Shown here: in pieces, positions 48,981-57,533 of the stretch
Position numbering within the stretch: the stretch's first letter is position 1
Layout of the letters: the number at the start of each line of letters is the position of its first letter
Assembly (NCBI RefSeq): GCF_014649375.1
Contig: NZ_BMSX01000016.1
Location: 62,001 to 126,000, forward strand
Direction: 5' to 3'
Source of the DNA: Streptomyces aurantiogriseus
Lineage (GTDB): Bacteria; Actinomycetota; Actinomycetes; Streptomycetales; Streptomycetaceae
DNA length: 64,000 nucleotides
Notes under the pieces: generated by a model
The model's database searches: none
The model's input: the letters and a program-made list of their open reading frames with translations, nothing else
What the model was told of the DNA's origin: nothing
Translations under genes and position numbers: made by a program

Positions 48981-50783
48981 ATGCAGATCCAAGACCTTCC
49001 GTATTCCGACCCGGGTGTGCCCGACGCGCGCTCGGGGCCCCGCTTCCTGTGGTGGCTCGGCCGCAACCAGCTGGGCGGCCAGCTCAGATCACTGGCCTGG
49101 GGACTGCTGCACTTCGTGGGCGTCTCCGCGCAGCCCTTCTGCGTCGGGTTCGCCATCGAGGCTGTCGTCGACCGCTCCGGTTCGCGGCTCGCCCTCGCCG
49201 GCGGGCTGATGGCCCTGTGCTGCGCGGCCATCGCCATCGGGGACACCTTCCTGCACCGCGCGGCCGTCACCAACTGGATCACCGCGGCCGCCCGCGTCCA
49301 GCAGCTCCTCGCCCGCAAGGCCTCGCAGTTGGGCTCCGCGCTGAGCCGACGGGTCGCCGCCGGTGAGGTCGTCGCCGTCTCCACGGGAGACGTCGAGAAG
49401 ATCGGCTGGTTCGTGGAGGCCGTCTCCCGCTTCACCGCCGCCGCCCTCACGGTCGTGCTGGTCTGCGTCGGCCTGGTCGTCTACCAGCCGGCCCTCGGTG
49501 TGGTGGTCGCGGTGGGCCTGCCCGTCCTCGCGGTCGCGGTGCTGCCTCTGCTGCCCCGCGCGACCCGGCGCGCCGACTTCCAGCGCGAGAAGGCCGGCCG
49601 CGCCACCGAACTGGCCTCGGACACCGTGGCCGGCCTGCGGGTGCTGCGCGGCATCGGCGGCGAGGAACTCTTCCTCGACCGCTACCGCCGCGCCTCCCAG
49701 GAGGTCCGGCACGCGGCCGTGCGCAGCGCCCGCATGTGGTCCCTGATCAGCGCCATCCAGGTGCTGCTGCCGGGTCTGCTGCTGATCGCGGTCGTGTTCT
49801 ACGGCATCCATCTGGCCCGCGAGAGCCGGATCTCCGTCGGCGAACTCGTCACCGTCTACAGCTCCGTCATGGTCCTGACGTATCCCCTCCGGCACTTCGA
49901 GGAGATCGCGATGGCCTACTCCTTCTCCCGTCCGTCGGCGAAACGCGCCGCCGGGGTGCTGTCGCTGGAACGGGCCACGAACGCCGGCGGATCCCGCCCG
50001 GCGGACCTCCCTTCCGGGGATCTGTACGACCCGGCCACCGGACTGCTCGCCCCGGCCTCCCGCCTCACCGCCGTGGTGTGCGGCGACCCGGACACGGCCG
50101 GGCGGCTGGCGGAACGTCTGGGCGGACACTCCTCGGAGGACGGTCCCGCAGTACTGCTCGGCGGGGTCCCGCTGGACGAACTCCCACTGGACTGCGCGCG
50201 CACCGCCGTCCTCGTCCAGGACAAGGATCCGGTACTGCTGTCCGGTTCCCTGCGCGAGCTGCTCGACGTGCCCGCCTCGGGCGCCGTCGACGCGGCGGCT
50301 GCACTGACGGCCGCCCAGTGCGGGGACGTCCTCGAGGCCCTCGTCCAGGGCTCGCTGGACGCCGACGACCCGATGGACACCCGCATCACCGAACGAGGCC
50401 GCTCCCTGTCCGGCGGCCAGCGCCAGCGGCTGGCCCTGGCCCGGTCGCTGCTCACGGACCCGGAGGTCCTCGTCCTGGACGAACCCACCTCCGCCGTCGA
50501 CTCCCACACCGAGGCACGGATCGCCGAGGGGCTGCGGGAGCTGCGGACGGGGCGCACGACGGTGGTGTTCACCTCGTCCCCGCTGCTCCTGGACCGGGCG
50601 GACCGGGTCGTCCTCGTGCACGAGGGCCGGGCGGCGGCGGTCGGCGTGCACCGCGAGCTGCTGCACACCGAGCCGCGGTACCGCGCCGTGGTGACCCGGG
50701 AGACCGACGAAGAGGCCGCCCTGAGCGGTGTGCTGACGAAACTGCACGACACCGAGCTGCAAGAGATCGAGGAGACCGCATGA
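48981..50783 (+). CDS. Heterodimeric ABC exporter subunit 1 (degenerate Walker A)
   Basis: 600 aa. Six transmembrane helices (~25-310) precede an ATPase domain in which the Walker A loop is lost (CGDPDTAGRLAERLGG instead of GxxGxGKST) and the switch histidine is replaced (VVFTSSPLLL). The signature LSGGQRQRLALARSL and Walker B VLVLDEPTSAVD are intact. ATG 48981 is preferred over 48933, since MQIQDLPYSDPGVPDARSGPRFLWW looks like the natural N-terminus. The stop overlaps the next exporter gene by 4 nt (ATGA). The retained signature can complete an ATP site with the Walker A of the partner. Confidence 0.9.
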   Translation: MQIQDLPYSDPGVPDARSGPRFLWWLGRNQLGGQLRSLAWGLLHFVGVSAQPFCVGFAIEAVVDRSGSRLALAGGLMALCCAAIAIGDTFLHRAAVTNWITAAARVQQLLARKASQLGSALSRRVAAGEVVAVSTGDVEKIGWFVEAVSRFTAAALTVVLVCVGLVVYQPALGVVVAVGLPVLAVAVLPLLPRATRRADFQREKAGRATELASDTVAGLRVLRGIGGEELFLDRYRRASQEVRHAAVRSARMWSLISAIQVLLPGLLLIAVVFYGIHLARESRISVGELVTVYSSVMVLTYPLRHFEEIAMAYSFSRPSAKRAAGVLSLERATNAGGSRPADLPSGDLYDPATGLLAPASRLTAVVCGDPDTAGRLAERLGGHSSEDGPAVLLGGVPLDELPLDCARTAVLVQDKDPVLLSGSLRELLDVPASGAVDAAAALTAAQCGDVLEALVQGSLDADDPMDTRITERGRSLSGGQRQRLALARSLLTDPEVLVLDEPTSAVDSHTEARIAEGLRELRTGRTTVVFTSSPLLLDRADRVVLVHEGRAAAVGVHRELLHTEPRYRAVVTRETDEEAALSGVLTKLHDTELQEIEETA

Positions 50784-52597
50784 TCGGCGTGGCGCCACCG
50801 GCGTACGACCCGGCGGCACCGACGACGGCGAACACGCTGCCCGTCGGCTCCCCCGCGACCGTACGCGCCTACGTGGCCGAACTGTTGCGCAGGCACCGCC
50901 GCGCCTTCCTGCTGCTCGTCGCCGTCAACACGGTCGCGACCGTCGCCTCGATGGTGGGACCGTGGCTCCTGGGTGACGTCGTGGAAGGGCTGTCGGACGG
51001 TGCACGCGAGCTCCATCTGGAGCTCATCGCCACCCTGTTCGTGCTCGCCCTGGTCGTCCAGGCCGCCTTCGTCCGCCAGGTGCGGCTGCGCGGCGCGATG
51101 CTCGGCGAGCGGATGCTGGCCGACCTGCGCGAGGACTTCCTCGTCCGTTCGGTCCGGCTGCCGCCGGGTGTGCTGGAGCGGGCCGGGACGGGCGACCTGC
51201 TGTCCCGCATCACCACGGACATCGACCGGCTGGCCAACGCCATGCGCGAGGCCGTGCCCCAGCTGACGATCGGTGTGATGTGGGCCGCGCTGCTGCTCGG
51301 CGGACTCGTCGTCACAGCTCCGCCCCTGGCAGCGGCCGTGCTGGTCGCGGTGCCGCTGCTGGTGGCCGGCTGCCGCTGGTACTTCAAGCGGGCGCCGTCC
51401 GGCTACCGCTCCGAGGCCGCCGGGTACGCCGCCGTGGCCGCCGCTCTCGCCGAGACCGTGGACGCCGGGCGCACCGTGGAGGCCCACCGCCTCGGCGACC
51501 GCCGGGTCGAGCTGTCGGAGCTGCGGATCAAGCAGTGGACGGCCTGGGAGCGGTACACGCTCTGGCTGCGGTCGGTGCTCTTCCCGGTCATCAACGTCGT
51601 GCACGTCACCGTTCTCGGCTCGGTCCTCATGCTCGGCGGGGTGTTCGTCCTGCAGGGCTGGATCGGCGTCGGCCAGCTCACGACAGGCGCCCTCCTCGCC
51701 CAGATGCTGGTCGACCCGGTGAACCTGATCCTGCGCTGGTACGACGAGCTGCAGGTGGCGCAGGTGTCGCTGGCCCGTCTCGTCGGGGTGCGCGACATCG
51801 AGCCGGACGCCGGGGATCCCGCGCTGGAGCCGGACGGGCGCGACGTGCTCGCCGACCGGGTCCGCTTCGGCTACCGCGAGGGTGTCGACGTGCTGCGCAA
51901 GGTGTCCCTGGAGGTCGCCCCCGGCACCCGGCTGGCCCTGGTCGGCCCCTCGGGCGCGGGCAAGTCCACACTGGGCCGCCTCCTCGCCGGCATCTACGCG
52001 CCCCGGGACGGCCGGATCACGCTCGGCGACGCCGAACTGTCCCGGATGACCGCCGAACGCGTCCGCTCGCACGTGGCCCTGGTCAACCAGGAGCACCACG
52101 TCTTCGTCGGCTCGCTGCGCGACAACCTCCGGCTCGCCCTCCCCCACTCCCGGCTCCACCCCGGCGAGGGGACCCCGGAGGGCGCCGGGGACGCCGCGCT
52201 GTGGGCCGCGCTGGCCGCCGTCGACGCGGACGACTGGGCGCGGGCACTGGACGACGGTCTCGACACCGAGGTCGGCTCGGGCGGGGTCGTGCTCACCCCG
52301 GCCCAGGCCCAGCAGATCGCTCTGGCCCGCCTGGTGCTGGCCGACCCGCACACCCTGGTGCTCGACGAGGCGACCTCGCTGCTCGACCCGCGCGCCGCCC
52401 GCCACCTGGAACGGTCGCTGGCCCGTGTCCTGGACGGCCGCACCGTCGTCGCCATCGCCCACCGTCTGCACACCGCCCACGACGCCGACGTCATCGCCGT
52501 CGTCGAGAACGGCCGTATCAGCGAGCTGGGCAGCCATGCGGAGCTGGTCGCGGCGGACGGGGCCTACGCGGCGCTCTGGCGGTCCTGGCACGGGTGA
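50780..52597 (+). CDS. Heterodimeric ABC exporter subunit 2 (degenerate signature motif)
   Basis: 605 aa from ATG 50780 in an ATGA overlap. Six transmembrane helices precede an ATPase with intact Walker A GPSGAGKST, Walker B LVLDEATSLLD and switch histidine IAHRLHTAHD, while the signature is altered to LTPAQAQQIALARLV. It complements subunit 1, which keeps the signature but lacks Walker A and the switch histidine, so one consensus and one dead ATP site are predicted in the dimer. Substrate unknown; no regulator lies beside it. Confidence 0.92.
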   Translation: MIGVAPPAYDPAAPTTANTLPVGSPATVRAYVAELLRRHRRAFLLLVAVNTVATVASMVGPWLLGDVVEGLSDGARELHLELIATLFVLALVVQAAFVRQVRLRGAMLGERMLADLREDFLVRSVRLPPGVLERAGTGDLLSRITTDIDRLANAMREAVPQLTIGVMWAALLLGGLVVTAPPLAAAVLVAVPLLVAGCRWYFKRAPSGYRSEAAGYAAVAAALAETVDAGRTVEAHRLGDRRVELSELRIKQWTAWERYTLWLRSVLFPVINVVHVTVLGSVLMLGGVFVLQGWIGVGQLTTGALLAQMLVDPVNLILRWYDELQVAQVSLARLVGVRDIEPDAGDPALEPDGRDVLADRVRFGYREGVDVLRKVSLEVAPGTRLALVGPSGAGKSTLGRLLAGIYAPRDGRITLGDAELSRMTAERVRSHVALVNQEHHVFVGSLRDNLRLALPHSRLHPGEGTPEGAGDAALWAALAAVDADDWARALDDGLDTEVGSGGVVLTPAQAQQIALARLVLADPHTLVLDEATSLLDPRAARHLERSLARVLDGRTVVAIAHRLHTAHDADVIAVVENGRISELGSHAELVAADGAYAALWRSWHG

Positions 52598-52644
52598 GAG
52601 ACGTGGTTGAGCGGCCACCGGGGCACGTGATGGGGGTGCCGCTG

Positions 52645-52812
52645 GTTCGGGGGCTGCCGCAGGCACCGGTGCCGGAGCTGCCTTCGGCGCTGGTGCCGGG
52701 CCTGCCCCAGCGATCGGCGCCGGACCTGCCGCACGGACCGGTGCCGGACCTGCCGCACGGACCGGTGCCGGGGTCGCCCCCGGCGCTGGTGCCGGGCCCG
52801 CTCCGGCGGAAC
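52645..52812 (+). repeat. Seven tandem 24-bp units (octapeptide repeat in one frame)
   Basis: Units start at 52645, 52669, 52693, 52717, 52741, 52765 and 52789. Units four and five are identical except for one base; the others vary mainly in the second half. Each begins GTGCCGG or similar. In the + frame each unit encodes eight residues of the form VPxLPxxx. The exact 24-bp (non-frame-shifting) period suggests that it is or was coding. Confidence 0.75.
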
Positions 52813-52899
52813 GGCGGTGGGCCGACGCGGCGACGGAGCCGTGAGCGTGGAGCCGGCCTCGGGGCTCGGCCACCTCGGCGGGACGACGGCTCTGATCGG

Positions 52900-52962
52900 A
52901 TGGACAACGGCCCGGACCGGTGGAACGGCGGCCGGGGCCGATGGAACGACGGCCCGGGCCGC
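52900..52962 (+). repeat. Three 21-bp tandem units
   Basis: Imperfect copies at 52900-52920, 52921-52941 and 52942-52962, based on TGGAACGGCGGCC-like text. In the same + frame as the 24-bp array they give heptapeptides MDNGPDR, WNGGRGR and WNDGPGR. A period that is again a multiple of three supports a coding history for this frame. Confidence 0.6.
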
Positions 52963-53233
52963 CTGCGGGCACGGTCCCGCATACGCACGGACAGCTGCCG
53001 CACATCCCAGGTCGGAGCCTCCGTGTCCCGCCTCCGGCGCCCGCGTCCGGCCGTCCCTTCCCCTTTGCCGTTGCGCGGGCCCGAACCGGGGTGGAACGCT
53101 GGAGAGCGGCACCCGCACTGAAAGCGGCCGGGCCGCTCCGTCCGGAGCACGCCGCCTTCGGCCGGTGTCCCGTGCGGCGGTGTCCCACCGCCGACCGCGG
53201 TGAGTACGGGCCCGTCATTCCCTGGAGGTACCC

Positions 53234-53704
53234 GTGAACAGCGCCGATGGATGGGGGGACGACGTCTACCAGCCCGACGCATCCGAGGTCCAGGACGACG
53301 CGGGACTGCTCGACGCGGAGGACACGCTCGAGAACGACGGCGTCGGCGACCCCCTGGACCGGGGCTGGTCGCCTCCGGAGAGGCCGTGGGCCGTGGAGCA
53401 CACCGGTGTGACAGCCGCGGAGCGCCAACAGGGCGAGACCCTCGACCAGCGGCTCGCGGAGGAGGTGCCGGACCTCTCCCCGCCCGACGGCGACGGCCTG
53501 GGTGACTGCGACGGCACCGACGGGGAACTCCTGGACAACGAGGTCGGCGCTGTCCGCTCCGGCCGGCTCGTGGCGCCGGACGAGGGAGCCCACGAGGACG
53601 AGGAGAGCGCCCTGGTCGCCACCGATGTCGGCATCGACGGCGCGGCCGCCTCCGCCGAGGAGGCCGCGATGCACGTCGTCGACGAGGACTCCCTGCCCGG
53701 CTGA
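53234..53704 (+). CDS. DUF5709-like acidic protein
   Basis: 156 aa, start GTG 53234 with GGAGG 7 nt upstream. The protein is strongly acidic (many D/E), lacks cysteine clusters and membrane helices, and has the recurring pattern DVYQPDASEVQDD, DPLDRGWSPPERPW and TLDQRLAEEVPD of the actinobacterial DUF5709 group. Role unknown; such small acidic proteins are probably stress-related or ribosome-associated. It is followed after 51 nt by the L31 type B gene. Confidence 0.82.
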   Translation: MNSADGWGDDVYQPDASEVQDDAGLLDAEDTLENDGVGDPLDRGWSPPERPWAVEHTGVTAAERQQGETLDQRLAEEVPDLSPPDGDGLGDCDGTDGELLDNEVGAVRSGRLVAPDEGAHEDEESALVATDVGIDGAAASAEEAAMHVVDEDSLPG

Positions 53705-53755
53705 CATGGCCGCCCCCGGTCCGTCGCCCTGGGCCCCATCGCTCGAGGAGCACGT

Positions 53756-54010
53756 ATGCAGCAGGACAAGCACCCCGACTACCACCCGGTCGTCTTCCGT
53801 GACCGCGCCGCCGGTTACGCCTTCCTGACCCGGTCCACCGCGACGAGCGACCAGACGATCGAGTGGGACGACGGCGAGACCTACCCGGTCGTCGACGTGG
53901 AGATCTCCTCCGAGAGCCACCCGTTCTACACCGGCAAGGCGCGCACGGTGGACACGGAGGGCCGTATCGCCCGCTTCGAGCGGCGCTACGGCGAGGGCAC
54001 GGCGACCTGA
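53756..54010 (+). CDS. rpmE2: Ribosomal protein L31, type B (zinc-independent)
   Basis: 84 aa: MQQDKHPDYHPVVFRD, TYPVVDVEISSESHPFYTG and RIARFERRYG are the L31B pattern. There are no CxxC zinc ligands, so this is the paralogue that replaces zinc-binding L31 when zinc is scarce. GAGGAG lies 5 nt before ATG 53756. In many actinobacteria the gene is repressed by Zur through an A/T-rich palindrome; the 51 bp upstream here are GC-rich and contain no such site. Confidence 0.95.
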   Translation: MQQDKHPDYHPVVFRDRAAGYAFLTRSTATSDQTIEWDDGETYPVVDVEISSESHPFYTGKARTVDTEGRIARFERRYGEGTAT

Positions 54011-54036
54011 GCCGGCAGCGTGTCCCTGGGCGTTGC

Positions 54037-54831
54037 TCAGATGACGTTGAGCGCGGCCGCGCCGCCCACTCCGCCGAGCACCATGAACACCGGCATCAGC
54101 ACCCTCAGCTCGACCCAGCTGCCCGCCCGGAACCGCATCGCCTTGGGCGGACCCACCGGATACCAGCGCTTGCGCCCGATCGGGATGGGCCACAGGATCG
54201 GGCAGCCCGAAACGGTCAGCGCGTCCCCGATGTCGTGCACCAGGGCGCCCAGCAGGATCGGCAGCCCGAGCCACAGGTACTCCTGACCGGGCTCGGTGAA
54301 CAGCCAGTCCGCGCCGTTGCCGGGCTTGTCCAGGACCCCGGCCAGGATCCACGCGCTGGTCGCCGCCAGCAGCCACACCAGCACGTCGCTGCTGGAACCG
54401 CGCGCCGCCCGCCACAGCAGACCCTCGATCGCCAGCACCATGTGCACGAAGAGGATCGCCAGCACCGCCCAGCGGCCACCGGTGATCGCCAGCACCGAGG
54501 TGCCCGCACCGATCATGACCGCCCACAGCCAGGTGTGCGTCAGCGTGCGGTGACCGCCGGAGCGACGCGGGTCGCCCTGCTTCTTCGTGGCCTTGTAGAC
54601 GGCGTAGGAGAGCTTGTCCACGATCTCGCACAGCCAGCGTGAGATGGGACCGAAGGCTCGGGAGATCGTCGCGGCCTTGTGGTCGAGATCGGGAGCGAGC
54701 GCGGCGCCGGCACAGATCAACGCACCGCACAGCAGGACCGGCCAGGGCATCGAGTGCCCGGCCGCGGCGGCTGCCGCACCGACGCCGAGCCAGGCGGCAG
54801 CGCCCGACAGTGAGTGTGCTGGTCCCATCAT
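54037..54831 (-). CDS. YdjM-like membrane-bound metal-dependent hydrolase family protein
   Basis: 264 aa integral membrane protein of the LexA-regulated YdjM family: start GPAHSLSGAAAWLG, then ALICAGAALAPDLDHK, SGGHRTLTHTW, and VHDIGDALTVSGC near the end, with histidines and aspartates that could bind metal at the membrane face. Starts at 54849, 54831 and 54828 are possible; 54831 has the G-rich stretch at suitable distance. It is convergent with the L31 gene and divergent from the helicase gene. Biochemical activity is unproven for the family. Confidence 0.85.
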   Translation of the reverse strand: MMGPAHSLSGAAAWLGVGAAAAAAGHSMPWPVLLCGALICAGAALAPDLDHKAATISRAFGPISRWLCEIVDKLSYAVYKATKKQGDPRRSGGHRTLTHTWLWAVMIGAGTSVLAITGGRWAVLAILFVHMVLAIEGLLWRAARGSSSDVLVWLLAATSAWILAGVLDKPGNGADWLFTEPGQEYLWLGLPILLGALVHDIGDALTVSGCPILWPIPIGRKRWYPVGPPKAMRFRAGSWVELRVLMPVFMVLGGVGGAAALNVI

Positions 54832-54976
54832 GGCCGTTGCCCGCCCCATTCCATGTGTGCCGCTGTCCAGTTGACCGGGTGCAATGACGCTCCGTCGCCG
54901 AGACAGCGTAGCGGCCGTGATCTTCGGTCCGGCATCCGATTCCCCGCTCGGGCACCGGGGCAGGCAAGATGGGGGC

Positions 54977-57490
54977 GTGACCCTCATCGATCAGTTGCCG
55001 CCGACCGCAGATCCCGACGCCCTGTACGACGCCTTCGAGTCCTGGGCCCAGGAGCGCGGTCTCACGCTCTACCCGCATCAGGAGGAAGCGCTGATCGAGG
55101 CGGTCTCCGGCGCGAACGTGATCGTGTCGACGCCCACCGGCTCCGGCAAGAGCATGATCGCGGCGGGTGCGCACTTCGCCGCGCTCGCCCGGGACGAGGT
55201 CACCTTCTACACCGCCCCGATCAAGGCGCTGGTGTCGGAGAAATTCTTCGAGCTGTGCAAGATCTTCGGCACGGAGAACGTCGGCATGCTGACCGGCGAC
55301 GCGTCCGTCAACGCCGACGCCCCGGTCATCTGCTGCACCGCCGAGGTGCTCGCCTCGATCGCGCTGCGCGACGGCAGGGCCGCGGACGTCGGCCAGGTCG
55401 TCATGGACGAGTTCCACTTCTACGCGGAGGGCGACCGCGGCTGGGCCTGGCAGATCCCCCTCCTGGAGTTGCCCCAGGCGCAGTTCGTGCTGATGTCGGC
55501 CACGCTCGGCGACGTCTCCTTCTTCGAGAAGGACCTCACCCGCCGCACCGGCCGCCCCACCGCGGTGGTCCGCTCGGCGACCCGGCCCGTACCGCTGTCC
55601 TACGAGTACCGGTACACGCCGCTCACGGAGACGCTCACCGACCTGCTGGAGACGAAGCAGGCTCCCGTCTACATCGTGCACTTCACGCAGGCGCAGGCGG
55701 TGGAGCGGGCCCAGGCGCTGATGAGCATCAACATGTGCTCGCGCGAGGAGAAGGAGCAGATCGCGGAGCTGATCGGCAACTTCCGCTTCACCACGAAGTT
55801 CGGCCGCAACCTCTCGCGTTACGTGCGACACGGCATCGGCGTGCACCACGCCGGCATGCTGCCCAAGTACCGGCGCCTGGTGGAGAAGCTCGCCCAGGCC
55901 GGTCTGCTGAAGGTGATCTGCGGTACCGACACCCTCGGCGTCGGTGTCAACGTGCCCATCCGGACCGTGCTGTTCACGGCGCTGACGAAGTACGACGGCA
56001 ACCGTGTGCGCACCCTCCGGGCGCGTGAGTTCCACCAGATCGCGGGACGGGCCGGGCGGGCCGGCTTCGACACGGCGGGCTTCGTGGTCGCGCAGGCGCC
56101 CGAGCACGTCATCGAGAACGAGAAGGCGCTCGCCAAGGCGGGCGACGATCCGAAGAAGCGCCGCAAGGTGGTGCGCAAGAAGGCGCCGGAGGGCTTCGTC
56201 GGCTGGACGGAGAACACGTTCGAGAAGCTGATCGAGTCGGAACCGGAGCCGCTGACGTCCCGGTTCCGGGTGACGCACACCATGCTGCTGTCGGTGATCG
56301 CCCGGCCCGGCAACGCCTTCGAGGCGATGCGCCATCTGCTGGAGGACAACCACGAGCCGCGCCGGCAGCAGCTGCGGCACATCCGGCGCGCGATCGCGAT
56401 CTACCGCTCGCTGCTGGACGGCGGGATCGTCGAGAAGCTCGACGAACCGGACGCCACGGGCCGCATCGTCCGCCTCACCGTCGACCTGCAACAGGACTTC
56501 GCGCTGAACCAGCCGCTGTCCACCTTCGCGCTGGCCGCGTTCGAGCTGCTGGACCCGGAATCGCCGTCCTACGCGCTCGACATGGTCTCCGTCGTGGAGT
56601 CCACGCTCGACGACCCGCGCCAGATCCTGGCCGCCCAGCAGAACAAGGCGCGCGGCGAGGCGGTCGCCGCGATGAAGGCGGACGGCGTCGAGTACGAGGA
56701 GCGCATGGAGCGCCTCCAGGACATCACCTACCCGAAGCCGCTCGAGGAGCTGCTCTTCCACGCGTACAACACGTACCGCAAGAGCCATCCGTGGGTCGGA
56801 GACCATCCGCTGTCGCCGAAGTCGGTGATCCGCGACATGTACGAGCGGGCGATGTCCTTCACCGAGCTGGTGTCCCACTACGAGCTGGCCCGCACCGAGG
56901 GCATTGTGCTGCGCTACCTGGCCAGCGCCTACAAGGCCCTCGACCACACCGTCCCGGACGACCTCAAGTCCGAGGACCTGCAGGATCTGATCGAGTGGCT
57001 GGGCGAGATGGTGCGCCAGGTCGACTCCAGCCTGCTGGACGAGTGGGAGCAGCTGGCCAACCCGGAGGAGATGACCGCCGAGGAGGCCCAGGAGAAGGCC
57101 GACGAGGTCAAGCCGGTCACCACCAACGCGCGGGCCTTCCGGGTCCTCGTCCGCAACGCGATGTTCCGCCGCGTCGAGCTCGCCGCCCTCGACCAGGTCG
57201 ACGAGCTCGGCGAGATGGACGCCGAGTCCGGCTGGGACGCCGACGCGTGGGGCGAGGCGATGGACAAGTACTGGGACGAGTACGACGACCTGGGCACCGG
57301 TCCGGACGCCCGCGGCCCCAAGCTGCTCGTCATCCAGGAGGAGCCGCAGAACGGGCTGTGGCGTGTCCGCCAGATCTTCGACGACCCGAACGACGATCAC
57401 GACTGGGGCATCAGCGCGGAGGTCGACCTCGCGGCGTCGGACGCCGAGGGCCGCGCGGTCGTCCGGGTCACCGACGTCGGCCAGCTGTGA
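54977..57490 (+). CDS. DEAD/DEAH-box (Mtr4/Ski2-like) helicase with DUF3516
   Basis: 837 aa from GTG 54977. RecA-like domain 1 has Walker A STPTGSGKS (residues 51-59), DEFHFY as the DExH motif and MSATLGD; domain 2 carries GTDTLGVGVNVPIRTV and QIAGRAGRAGFD. The C-terminal ~400 residues form the actinobacterial DUF3516 region, largely helical and acidic near the end. It is probably an RNA helicase of RNA processing or decay. The start is chosen because VTLIDQLPPTADPDALYDAF is the natural N-terminus; the open frame to 54884 overlaps the upstream promoter. Confidence 0.92.
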   Translation: MTLIDQLPPTADPDALYDAFESWAQERGLTLYPHQEEALIEAVSGANVIVSTPTGSGKSMIAAGAHFAALARDEVTFYTAPIKALVSEKFFELCKIFGTENVGMLTGDASVNADAPVICCTAEVLASIALRDGRAADVGQVVMDEFHFYAEGDRGWAWQIPLLELPQAQFVLMSATLGDVSFFEKDLTRRTGRPTAVVRSATRPVPLSYEYRYTPLTETLTDLLETKQAPVYIVHFTQAQAVERAQALMSINMCSREEKEQIAELIGNFRFTTKFGRNLSRYVRHGIGVHHAGMLPKYRRLVEKLAQAGLLKVICGTDTLGVGVNVPIRTVLFTALTKYDGNRVRTLRAREFHQIAGRAGRAGFDTAGFVVAQAPEHVIENEKALAKAGDDPKKRRKVVRKKAPEGFVGWTENTFEKLIESEPEPLTSRFRVTHTMLLSVIARPGNAFEAMRHLLEDNHEPRRQQLRHIRRAIAIYRSLLDGGIVEKLDEPDATGRIVRLTVDLQQDFALNQPLSTFALAAFELLDPESPSYALDMVSVVESTLDDPRQILAAQQNKARGEAVAAMKADGVEYEERMERLQDITYPKPLEELLFHAYNTYRKSHPWVGDHPLSPKSVIRDMYERAMSFTELVSHYELARTEGIVLRYLASAYKALDHTVPDDLKSEDLQDLIEWLGEMVRQVDSSLLDEWEQLANPEEMTAEEAQEKADEVKPVTTNARAFRVLVRNAMFRRVELAALDQVDELGEMDAESGWDADAWGEAMDKYWDEYDDLGTGPDARGPKLLVIQEEPQNGLWRVRQIFDDPNDDHDWGISAEVDLAASDAEGRAVVRVTDVGQL

Positions 57491-57533
57491 GCACCGAATC
57501 AGGCAGAGAAGCAGGCACAGGAGAAGCGCACCG

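Larger units (their letters stand above)
52598..53233. other. Low-complexity region without a secure gene
   Basis: 636 bp between the exporter pair and the DUF5709 gene. Both strands are open in more than one frame. The + frame from ATG 52630 to 53121 would give a 163-aa Pro/Arg/Gly-rich protein made of octapeptide repeats, then a WNxGxxR-like heptad, then a basic tail; no ribosome site is obvious. The minus strand reads Ala/Pro repeats. I cannot decide whether it is expressed. Confidence 0.5.

Noticed and set aside
52645..52812. CRISPR array
   Set aside because: The 24-bp units are contiguous with no unique spacers and no cas genes; they are simple tandem repeats.
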